Positions 7,643-14,046 of a stretch of DNA of 38,139 nt are shown here, in pieces (position 1 is the stretch's first letter; each line of letters opens with the position of its first letter). The notes under the pieces are model-generated. The model was not told where the DNA came from and searched no databases. It saw nothing but the letters and a program-made list of their open reading frames with translations. The stretch is from Chloroflexota bacterium. Lineage in GTDB: Bacteria > Chloroflexota > Dehalococcoidia > GIF9 > UBA5629. Position numbers and translations under genes: made by a program. Location of the stretch: assembly GCA_016865895.1 (NCBI GenBank), contig VGNY01000009.1, positions 1 through 38,139 on the forward strand. The letters run 5' to 3'.

Positions 7643-8512
7643 TCAATCGCTAATCTCCACTTGTGTATAAGCCCTGGTAGTTGAAATGTGGGCATGCCCC
7701 AGAAGCTCCTGAACAGACTGCAAGTCCGCACCACCCTCCAGTTTATGGGCGGCAAAGCTATGGCGCAAACTGCGAGGCGTGACTTTACCACTAAGTCCAG
7801 TTCTATCGGCATAACCTTGAACAATCAGCCAGAAGCCCTGGCGAGTGAGCCGTTCACCACGGCGATTAAGAAACAAAGCAACCTCCTTCTCATTGCTCAA
7901 TAACTCAGGGCGAACACTATCAATATATTCTTTGATTAACCGCACTACAGACCGGTCAATAGGAATTAGCCGAACCTTTGAACCTCGACTTGAGCATCGC
8001 ACAGTACCTTTTTTCAAGTCAATATCTCTCGTGTTTAACGCCATCAGTTCACTGGCTGTTAAACCGGTGGCATAAAGTAGTTCCAGCATCGCCTTATCTC
8101 TCTTAGCGTCTATGGTAGAAAGTTTTGCTGGCTCTGCTAGCAAAAAACGAACTTCTGAAACTGACAGGGCCTTAGGCACAGGCTTGCTTACCTGGGGTGA
8201 AACCAAAATCGGTGCCAAATCGCCTCTCATCATGCCCTTGTCCACCATAAACCTGAGGAAGGATTTGGCAGCCGCTACCTTCCGAGCCACCGTAGTTGGA
8301 GTATACTTTCTTTCTCTAAGACTGCGTAGATAAGCTGATAGAACCCCGGCGTTTAAACTCGGCTCCGATGGGTCACCCCATCCTTTCATGCCCTCTGATT
8401 TCATACAAGCAGCTAGCTGATTCAAATCAGCATTGTAGGCCGCCAAGGTGTTGGGAGAATATTTCTTCTCCCTAGCCAAGTAATCGAGGAAGAACTTTAT
8501 GTCTTCTTCCAT
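7643..8512 (-). CDS. Xer-like tyrosine recombinase with altered catalytic residues
   Basis: 289 residues with the full XerC/D layout: an N-terminal SAM-like core-binding domain (1-95, with the LDYLAREKKYSPNTLAAY opening) and a C-terminal catalytic domain (110-289). Family members cut and rejoin DNA through a tyrosine, for example resolving chromosome dimers at dif. By alignment with XerD, Tyr282 (AYTQV), His273 (LLGH) and Arg250 (second Arg) are kept. The first catalytic Arg is Thr152 (ATGLTASEL), the catalytic Lys is Arg176 (SSRGSK) and the His of HxxR is Arg247 (PRSLR). It could be a lineage variant that is still active, a regulator-like binder, or inactivated. It is not next to cargo genes or att-like repeats, which argues for a chromosomal Xer role rather than a phage integrase. 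ATG 8512 gives a complete N-terminal domain. Confidence 0.85.
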   Translation of the reverse strand: MEEDIKFFLDYLAREKKYSPNTLAAYNADLNQLAACMKSEGMKGWGDPSEPSLNAGVLSAYLRSLRERKYTPTTVARKVAAAKSFLRFMVDKGMMRGDLAPILVSPQVSKPVPKALSVSEVRFLLAEPAKLSTIDAKRDKAMLELLYATGLTASELMALNTRDIDLKKGTVRCSSRGSKVRLIPIDRSVVRLIKEYIDSVRPELLSNEKEVALFLNRRGERLTRQGFWLIVQGYADRTGLSGKVTPRSLRHSFAAHKLEGGADLQSVQELLGHAHISTTRAYTQVEISD

Positions 8513-8587
8513 TTCAGGACGCCCTGCTTATTGTAGCACAACCCAACCAGACAAAGCCATTTGATTTAGAGGCAATTTTAAGATTTT

Positions 8588-8616
8588 TTGTCACCTTTTT
8601 TGCCTAATGCTACAAT
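8588..8616 (+). promoter_or_regulatory. Sigma-70-type promoter of uvrC
   Basis: TTGTCA (8588-8593), a 17-bp spacer and TACAAT (8611-8616) give five of six matches at each box. Transcription would start near 8623, only about 7 nt before ATG 8630, so the mRNA is nearly leaderless and has no Shine-Dalgarno. The TTG of the -35 box is also the first in-frame start-like codon of the ORF, which argues against translation starting there. Confidence 0.65.
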
Positions 8617-8629
8617 AAATCTTAACACA

Positions 8630-10435
8630 ATGCCTATCGAGGAACAGTTAAAAGCGCTACCGGTAAAGCCCGGCGTCTACATCTTCAAAGACAGCCAAGA
8701 CAAAGTTATTTACGTTGGTAAGGCAACTAGTCTTCGCCACAGGGTAAAAGCTTACTTTAGTCCTAGTACTAATCTATCACCTAAACATCAAAGGCTAGTA
8801 GCCAGGATAAGTGACTTCGAATCCATAGTTGCCGACTCCGAACAAGAAGCGCTTATTCTTGAGTGTAATCTAATTAAGAAATTTCGCCCCAGTTATAATG
8901 TCCGTCTGAAGGATGACAAGACCTTTCCTTATCTTAAAATAGACCTTAAAAATGATTGGCCGAGTGTCCGCATTACTCGTCATTTTCACAAAAACGGGGA
9001 TAGGTATTTTGGCCCCTTTGCCAGCGCCGGTTCACTGCGCCAAACAATAAGGCTAATTAAAAAAATCTTTCCCTTTCGTTCTTGCACCAAGAACATTACC
9101 GGAAAAGAGTTAAAGCCCTGCCTCGAATATCATATACATCGTTGCCTCGGTCCTTGCACCGGCACCGTAAGCAAAGAGGAATACAACGAAGTAATAAAGC
9201 AAGTTATCCTGTTTCTTGAAGGCAAGCAGGAGTTAGTGCTCCGAGACCTCAGGCAAAAAATGGAGAGGGCTTCACAGCAGTTACAATTCGAAAAAGCAGC
9301 TTTGCTTCGCGATCAAATACAAGCTATAGAGAGAGTTATTGAAGGACAGAGGAGCGCCATCACCGTAAGAGGTGACCAGGATGCTATCGCTCTGGCACAA
9401 ACTAAGGATATGGCTTACGTGGAGATTTTCTTCATCCGCAATAATAAACTCATCGGGCGCGACTACATACTTCTGGACGGCATCCACGACGAAGAGCCGA
9501 GTCAGATAATGACCAGTTTCGTCAAACAATACTACGCATCAGCTACATCAATACCACCGCTAATCCTGCTCCAATATCCCATTGAGGAGCCAGAGGTTAT
9601 CACCAAATGGCTGGCAAATCAGAGAGACGCCCCGGTTAAACTGCATGTGCCACGTAAAGGAACCAAGAAGCAGCTAATAGGTATAGTCGCCAAAAACGCT
9701 CGCCAGGGTTTAGCTTTATACCAAGCAAAGCAATCAACAATCATTCAATCCGCTCTCGCCCTAGAAGAGCTAAAGGAAAGACTGGGGTTACCCAGAGTGC
9801 CAATGAGGATAGAGGCATATGATATTTCGAATATCAAAGGTAATCTAGCCGTAGGCAGCATGGCCGTTATTGACAAAGGCACGCCTAAGCCAGCTCATTA
9901 CCGACGCTTCAAAATCAGGTCAGTAGTCGGCATAGATGACTATGCCATGATACAAGAAGTGCTAAGACGGCGTTTCCGAAGACACTTGACTACTGAAGAC
10001 AAGTGGGCAGTAACGCCTGACCTGATTCTCATTGATGGTGGCAAAGGTCATCTCAATGCTGCATTGGAGGTAATGAAAGAACTCGGACTGGACTCCATTC
10101 CCACGGCCAGCCTGGCTAAAGAAAAGGAGGATGTTTTCATACCTGACAAATCTGAGCCAGTTGATATACCACAGACCTCAGCAGCACTGCATCTGCTCCA
10201 GAGAATTAGAGACGAAGCCCATCGCTTCGCCCTGGGTTATCATCGGAGACTGCGTCAAAAAGAAGGAATAGCCTCGGCTCTGGACAGCATCCCCGGCATC
10301 GGCCCTAAACGCAAAAAAGCCTTGCTCAAGAAATTTGGCTCGGTGCGGGGTATCAAAGAGGCATCAATAGACGAGCTGTCTGGGGTTGAAGGAATAACCA
10401 CCAAACTGGCCGGGAAATTGAAAGAACACCTGTGA
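8630..10435 (+). CDS. uvrC: UvrABC excinuclease subunit C
   Basis: 601 residues from ATG 8630. UvrC makes the two incisions around DNA lesions in nucleotide excision repair. Domains in order: GIY-YIG nuclease (PGVYIFKD 14-21 and VIYVGKA 26-32, Arg and Glu further on) for the 3' cut; a UVR motif near residue 205-235 (LRQKMERASQQLQFEKAALLRDQ, cited in part) for UvrB contact; an RNase H-like domain with YDISNIKG, DDYAMI and LILIDGGKGH for the 5' cut; and tandem helix-hairpin-helix at the C terminus (IPGIGPKRKKALLKKFGS and VEGITTKLAGKL). All key elements are intact. The in-frame TTG at 8588 is rejected because it forms the -35 box. UvrA is in the same window at 23771, transcribed separately. Confidence 0.96.
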   Translation: MPIEEQLKALPVKPGVYIFKDSQDKVIYVGKATSLRHRVKAYFSPSTNLSPKHQRLVARISDFESIVADSEQEALILECNLIKKFRPSYNVRLKDDKTFPYLKIDLKNDWPSVRITRHFHKNGDRYFGPFASAGSLRQTIRLIKKIFPFRSCTKNITGKELKPCLEYHIHRCLGPCTGTVSKEEYNEVIKQVILFLEGKQELVLRDLRQKMERASQQLQFEKAALLRDQIQAIERVIEGQRSAITVRGDQDAIALAQTKDMAYVEIFFIRNNKLIGRDYILLDGIHDEEPSQIMTSFVKQYYASATSIPPLILLQYPIEEPEVITKWLANQRDAPVKLHVPRKGTKKQLIGIVAKNARQGLALYQAKQSTIIQSALALEELKERLGLPRVPMRIEAYDISNIKGNLAVGSMAVIDKGTPKPAHYRRFKIRSVVGIDDYAMIQEVLRRRFRRHLTTEDKWAVTPDLILIDGGKGHLNAALEVMKELGLDSIPTASLAKEKEDVFIPDKSEPVDIPQTSAALHLLQRIRDEAHRFALGYHRRLRQKEGIASALDSIPGIGPKRKKALLKKFGSVRGIKEASIDELSGVEGITTKLAGKLKEHL

Positions 10436-10455
10436 TTGGAGTTTGTTCATCGACA

Positions 10456-10487
10456 TGTAGTTGCGAGGCTTCAGCCTCGCCCGTACA
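10456..10487 (+). repeat. TGTAG hairpin element, single-hairpin copy
   Basis: TGTAG (10456-10460), TT, then GCGAGGCT-TC-AGCCTCGC (10463-10480), a perfect 8-bp stem with a 2-nt loop, closing with CCGTACA. It belongs to the same family as the copies at 10792, 23663 and 33181. It sits between uvrC and the small membrane-protein gene, where its RNA hairpin could also slow transcription. Confidence 0.75.
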
Positions 10488-10579
10488 CCAAAAGAACATT
10501 GCCGTCAAGTGCTCCCTTAACGCTCCACTTGTAAGGTGAAGTTCCAAATAGCTATAATTGCAGAAAAAGGAGGGCGATT

Positions 10580-10765
10580 ATGTTAACAGCTTCAAAATGG
10601 CTTCTAATCATAGGTAGTGCATTACTAATCATAGACGTGATACTGATAGTAGCCAAAATACCTAACCCAATTCCCGGCTTGCCATTGCCCTGCCCTGTAA
10701 CTTGGCTCGTGCTTGGCGTTGGGCTTCTTCTTTTCGCTATCAGTAGCAAAGCCTTTAAGAAATAG
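10580..10765 (+). CDS. Small two-helix membrane protein
   Basis: 61 residues. There are two hydrophobic helices, about 5-26 (SKWLLIIGSALLIIDVILIV) and 38-56 (PVTWLVLGVGLLLFAIS), joined by a short proline-rich turn (KIPNPIPGLPLPC) and ending in basic FKK. This is a helical-hairpin membrane protein, probably with both termini cytoplasmic. I recognise no family. A strong ribosome-binding site, AAAGGAGG (10566-10573), lies 6 nt before ATG 10580, so the gene is very likely translated despite its size. Hairpin-bearing repeat copies lie on both sides. Confidence 0.75.
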   Translation: MLTASKWLLIIGSALLIIDVILIVAKIPNPIPGLPLPCPVTWLVLGVGLLLFAISSKAFKK

Positions 10766-10791
10766 ACCGCGGCCAACAATAACCCCACCAA

Positions 10792-10850
10792 TGTAGTTGC
10801 GACCCTTTAGGGTCGCCCGAAGCTAGGATTGAGCGAGGCTAAAGCCTCCC
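10792..10850 (+). repeat. TGTAG bipartite hairpin element
   Basis: TGTAG (10792-10796) followed by GCGACCCT-TT-AGGGTCGC (10799-10816), a 16-bp spacer, and a second hairpin GCGAGGCT-AA-AGCCTCCC (10833-10850) with one mismatch. It lies between the convergent genes at 10580 and 10860, where it could serve as a bidirectional terminator. Confidence 0.75.
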
Positions 10851-10859
10851 TATCTTGAA

Positions 10860-11582
10860 TTAGCTTAAAAGCTGAGCGATTGTTTTGGCATTCCTCACCG
10901 CATAAGCTCCAGCATCATTGTTGAAATAAATATAAACCGCTTTCAGGTTTTTCCCCAGCTCAACTATCATCTTCGCCCAATCGGAAAGCTCATCATCGTT
11001 ATAACAACTCCAGTATAGGCCAGCGCTCCCATGAAAACGTATATAGGCAAAATCCGCCGTAGCTACTACTGGACAGGTGAAATCAGGCATATCAAAGACA
11101 CACAAGCCACTATTATGTCGTCTTAAAATGTCAAAAACTCCATCGTCAATCCAGGAGTCATGGCGAAACTCAAAGACATGACGATACTGCGGAGGCAAGA
11201 TAGCCAAGAACGCCTCCAATATCTTGTCATTACGCTTCATATTAGGTGGCAATTGGTATAAAAGCGGCCCGAGCTTATCCCACAAAGAATCAGCCCGTGA
11301 CAGGAAATTCCGCAGCGGCTCCTCTACATTCCGTAGCCTTTTTATATGAGTGATGAAGCGGCTAACTTTGACAGCAAAGACAAAACCTTTAGACGATGAC
11401 TCATGCCAATTAACGAAAGCTTTCTCAGAAGGCAAATGATAGAAGCTGTTATTAAGTTCCACGGTAGTAAAATGATGAGCATAGAATTCCAGCCACTTTG
11501 ATTTAGCCAGCTTCTCAGGATAGAAAAGCCCTCTCCAGTGCTCATAGTGCCAGCCGCTCGTCCCGATGTGGTATTCAGGCAT
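10860..11582 (-). CDS. DUF72 (YecE-like) TIM-barrel protein
   Basis: 240 residues, the expected length for DUF72. The opening YHIGTSGWHYEHWRG, then FYP, FTTVELNNSFYHLP, FAVKVSRFITHIKRL, LGPLLYQLPP, FEFRHDSW and AYIRFHGS are all signature segments of this widespread but functionally undefined family, which adopts a TIM-barrel fold with a conserved polar pocket. The C-terminal YIYFNNDAGAYAVRNA is also typical. No catalytic activity has been firmly assigned to the family. GGGGAG lies just upstream of ATG 11582. The gene stands alone on the minus strand, convergent with the small membrane protein at 10580 and divergent from the one at 11746. Confidence 0.88.
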   Translation of the reverse strand: MPEYHIGTSGWHYEHWRGLFYPEKLAKSKWLEFYAHHFTTVELNNSFYHLPSEKAFVNWHESSSKGFVFAVKVSRFITHIKRLRNVEEPLRNFLSRADSLWDKLGPLLYQLPPNMKRNDKILEAFLAILPPQYRHVFEFRHDSWIDDGVFDILRRHNSGLCVFDMPDFTCPVVATADFAYIRFHGSAGLYWSCYNDDELSDWAKMIVELGKNLKAVYIYFNNDAGAYAVRNAKTIAQLLS

Positions 11583-11633
11583 CGCTCCCCGGAGTGTCCT
11601 TAACTCAAATTGTCATTGTGAGTTCTTCCTCGC

Positions 11634-11688
11634 TGTCATTCTGAGCATAGCAAAGAATCTAGAGACCCTTCACTTCGTTCAGGGTGAC
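11634..11688 (+). repeat. TGTCATTCTGAG-type inverted-repeat element, copy 1
   Basis: It starts TGTCATTCTGAGCATAGC (11634 on) and ends GTTCAGGGTGACA (to 11688). The two ends are inverted copies (TGTCAxxCTGAxC). A degenerate end also occurs at 11611. The element fills the space upstream of the membrane-protein gene at 11746. Confidence 0.65.
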
Positions 11689-11745
11689 AAAAAGGAAAAC
11701 CAATATTGGACTTTGACGTCCCCTCCCCAGTATAATCAACCTCTA

Positions 11746-12018
11746 ATGGAAGAGGCGAATAAAGAATCAAGGCTCCCAATAATAGCTCCTGCCCAAGTTC
11801 TTAACCGGGGCTTCATCTGGATAAACACTCGTCGCAGCTTCATTAAGGTAAGGAAATTCTCTGGAATCTCCTCCGTCCTGATGCTGCCCGTTTTCATACT
11901 TGGGTTCCTTTTTCTGGCTTTGATTATAGCCGTGCTATTAACCTTCTTCTTACTTTATGTCATATTATATTTTCTGATTTCCCTACCCAAATTAAACAAG
12001 ACTGCCAGGCCCCTATAG
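11746..12018 (+). CDS. Small membrane protein
   Basis: 90 residues from ATG 11746. A polar N-terminal third (EEANKESRLPIIAPAQVLNRG) is followed by a basic patch (INTRRSFIKVRKF) and then about 37 strongly hydrophobic residues (47-83), enough for one long or two short transmembrane helices. It ends in KLNKTARPL. I do not recognise a family. The open frame extends up to 11566, but that part overlaps the start of the DUF72 gene and is filled by a dispersed repeat, so the internal ATG is chosen. It converges on the MBL gene so tightly that the two stop codons form the palindrome CTATAG (12013-12018). Confidence 0.55.
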   Translation: MEEANKESRLPIIAPAQVLNRGFIWINTRRSFIKVRKFSGISSVLMLPVFILGFLFLALIIAVLLTFFLLYVILYFLISLPKLNKTARPL

Positions 12019-12792
12019 CTCGTCCAGCAGGGATAAGTCAAACCTCATGCCATCCCGAGCAGCAACGACTTTAATCCCTGTATCTTCACTCATCTTTTGA
12101 GCCAATTCCCACGGTTTAGCCCGCCATAGTGACATACCAAAATGAGTGAGTATAGCAGTTTTCGGTCTCACTTCCTCGATTATCTGCCTGGCTTCAGGAA
12201 TAGACAAGTGGTCAACCCTATCCCGAGACTCCATCATGACTACATTCACGATTAACAACTCACCCCGATAGTGGCTGGACAATCCATCAAAGTACTTGGT
12301 ATCGGTAATCCAGGCAATAGTATGTCTTGGTGTTCGGAAAATAAAGCCATAAGTTTCAACAGGATGCACGTGCCTTATCGGAGTTTCAAAAGATATCTCC
12401 TCGATAGAATAAGACATACCCTCGGACAGAATGTCCACTTTTTGCGGATAGTTCTGCAAATACGGGAGGATTACAGTGCCCTGGTCTAAAGCATCAGACG
12501 GTACGAATATGACACCCCGCTGCTTCCAGCCGCCTTCAGTCATAGCCTCAATCATAATATTAATGTCACCTGATTGGTCCAGGTGTTTGTGAGACAAAAT
12601 AATAGCCTTCAGCTTGGAAGCATCAAGTTTTCTTTTGACACTATGAACCAGGCATCCGGGGCCGGGGTCAAGTAGTATCTCAGTGCCACCGAAATTGAGC
12701 CAGGCACCCCCAGAAGCAAGAAACTGCTTGGTCACCACAAACCGGGCGCCAGCAGTACCGAGAAAGATTATTGTATCCGACAAATCCTCCAT
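12013..12792 (-). CDS. Metallo-beta-lactamase-fold hydrolase
   Basis: 259 residues from ATG 12792. The MBL fold is shown by IIFLGTAGAR at the start, LLDPGPGCL (about 40-48), and the metal motif SHKHLDQSGD with His68, His70 and Asp72. Further ligand candidates are HVHPVETYG, WITDTKYFD and TAILTHFGMSL. The canonical HxHxDH ends in His, but here it is Gln73, so the second metal site may be altered or single-metal. It resembles the RNase Z/PhnP side of the superfamily in using a small-molecule or nucleic-acid phosphodiester substrate, but the substrate is not readable. Starts further upstream (12798 ATG, 12837 GTG) are possible, but a TATAAT box at 12805-12800 on this strand would place the transcript start at the chosen ATG. 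Confidence 0.85.
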   Translation of the reverse strand: MEDLSDTIIFLGTAGARFVVTKQFLASGGAWLNFGGTEILLDPGPGCLVHSVKRKLDASKLKAIILSHKHLDQSGDINIMIEAMTEGGWKQRGVIFVPSDALDQGTVILPYLQNYPQKVDILSEGMSYSIEEISFETPIRHVHPVETYGFIFRTPRHTIAWITDTKYFDGLSSHYRGELLIVNVVMMESRDRVDHLSIPEARQIIEEVRPKTAILTHFGMSLWRAKPWELAQKMSEDTGIKVVAARDGMRFDLSLLDEL

Positions 12793-12799
12793 GACCATA

Positions 12800-12805
12800 A
12801 TTATA
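12800..12805 (-). promoter_or_regulatory. -10 box of the MBL gene, probable leaderless start
   Basis: A perfect TATAAT on the minus strand, ending 7 nt before ATG 12792. No Shine-Dalgarno precedes the ATG. No good -35 match is found 16-18 bp upstream, so the call rests on the -10 box alone. Confidence 0.4.
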
Positions 12806-12859
12806 TCAGAAAGCCAAAGGGTATTTAGCACCTCCACTGCTATCTCTGAGAGTCTAACC

Positions 12860-12981
12860 TGTCATTCTGAGCGTAGCGAAGAATCTCCTCCCTTGTGTAC
12901 AGTTTATTTAGGGATATTCTTCGGTCGTGGAGTTTACATTGAGTTGAGATTCTTCAGTCGCTTCGCTCCTTCAGAATGACA
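12860..12981 (+). repeat. TGTCATTCTGAG-type inverted-repeat element, copy 2
   Basis: The left end TGTCATTCTGAGCGTAGCG (12860 on, continuing to AATCTCC) and the right end GAGATTCTTC...CAGAATGACA (12946-12981) are inverted copies flanking about 55 bp. A further partial end lies at about 12998-13010. The element sits in the divergent space between the MBL and CinA-NUDIX genes. It has the look of a short non-autonomous (MITE-like) element. Confidence 0.75.
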
Positions 12982-13106
12982 TAAACGAAGTGCTCCCTCA
13001 AGAATGACATGAGGACAGCATGGTAAACAAACCACCACAAGCTAGCTTGTTTATCCAAATTTCTGTTAAAATTGGCTCAGCCTTCTGAAGTGCCAAAGGA
13101 GCTCAC

Positions 13107-14024
13107 ATGGCAGAATTACAAGATGAGATTGCCCAACTGCTCAGAAAACATCAGGCCAAAACCGGCAAACTACTGACTATAGGCACGGTTGAATCAGCTA
13201 CCGGCGGCAGAATAGGCGATAAGATAACAAATGTGTCAGGCAGTTCCGACTACTACAAAGGCTCTATTGTTGCCTATAGCAATGAAGCCAAAACGGGAAT
13301 TGTCGGAGTACGAAAAGAAACTATCCAGAATCACGGTGCTGTCAGCCCGGAGACAGCTATCGAGATGGCCGAAGGCGGCAGGGATTTGCTTAAAGTAGAT
13401 ATCTGTATATCCGATACTGGAATCGCTGGACTAACCGGCGCTACACCGGGAAAACCGGTAGGGCTGTTTTACTTTGGTTTATCTGCTGATGATGCCGTCC
13501 TGTATAAGGAGCATCGCTTCCGAGGCAATAGAGAGAAAAACAAACAAAAAGCGACCGAAACAGCATTAAGCATATTGAGGGAATATCTGGAAAAACGCCT
13601 TAACGAAGTAACCAGTGAGGCATTGGAGGAAAGGCATGTAGTCACCTGCTTCCTTGAGCATGGTAACAAAATTCTGATTTTGAGACGTAGCACTAAGGTC
13701 GGCACTTACCGTAGAAGCTGGGCTGGTGTCAGCGGCTATATAGAGACAAACGATATCGAACAAGCCTTTACCGAGATAAGCCAGGAAACACAACTGTACA
13801 AGAATGACCTGAAACTGATAAAAAGAGGCAAGCCTTTGGAAGTTATCGACAGAAGTCTGAACCGGAAATGGATAGTGCACCCTTTCCTTTTCCATGTAAA
13901 ATCGCCGGAGAAAATCAAGATAGATTGGGAACACACAGAGACTAAATGGATTAAACCTAACGAGCTCAGCAAATATGAAACCGTCCCCGGACTGGGCGAA
14001 GCCCTAGGTCGGGTGATTAAATAA
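13107..14024 (+). CDS. CinA C-terminal (NMN deamidase-like) domain fused to a NUDIX domain
   Basis: 305 residues. Residues 1-165 form a CinA C-terminal/PncC domain: TVESATGG (28-34, catalytic Ser region), YSNEAKTGIVGV (58-68), HGAVSPETA and SDTGIAGLTGATPGKPVG (102-119). This domain normally hydrolyses nicotinamide mononucleotide amide, recycling pyridine nucleotides. Residues 178-305 are a NUDIX domain, with ILILRRS, SWAGVSGYIE and a modified Nudix box running from Gly207 with Glu213, Glu223 and Glu227. The box has one extra residue and Gln226 in place of a Glu, so metal binding may be altered. A single protein combining NMN amidase with a NUDIX hydrolase suggests NAD-related or damaged-nucleotide clean-up. 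AAAGGAG lies 8 nt or so before ATG 13107. The yifB gene starts 22 bp downstream. Confidence 0.88.
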   Translation: MAELQDEIAQLLRKHQAKTGKLLTIGTVESATGGRIGDKITNVSGSSDYYKGSIVAYSNEAKTGIVGVRKETIQNHGAVSPETAIEMAEGGRDLLKVDICISDTGIAGLTGATPGKPVGLFYFGLSADDAVLYKEHRFRGNREKNKQKATETALSILREYLEKRLNEVTSEALEERHVVTCFLEHGNKILILRRSTKVGTYRRSWAGVSGYIETNDIEQAFTEISQETQLYKNDLKLIKRGKPLEVIDRSLNRKWIVHPFLFHVKSPEKIKIDWEHTETKWIKPNELSKYETVPGLGEALGRVIK

Positions 14025-14046
14025 AGCAAAATGAAGAGTCCGAAGT

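Noticed and set aside
7643-8512. Phage integrase reading of the Xer-like gene
   Set aside because: Size and domain layout fit chromosomal Xer proteins, no phage or cargo genes adjoin it, and no att-like repeats flank it.
8588-8629. Upstream TTG start adding 14 residues to UvrC
   Set aside because: The TTG is the first three bases of a near-consensus -35 box, and the family-typical opening begins at ATG 8630.
11566-11745. N-terminal extension of the small membrane protein
   Set aside because: It overlaps the DUF72 start region and consists of a dispersed inverted-repeat element, with no protein-like signal.
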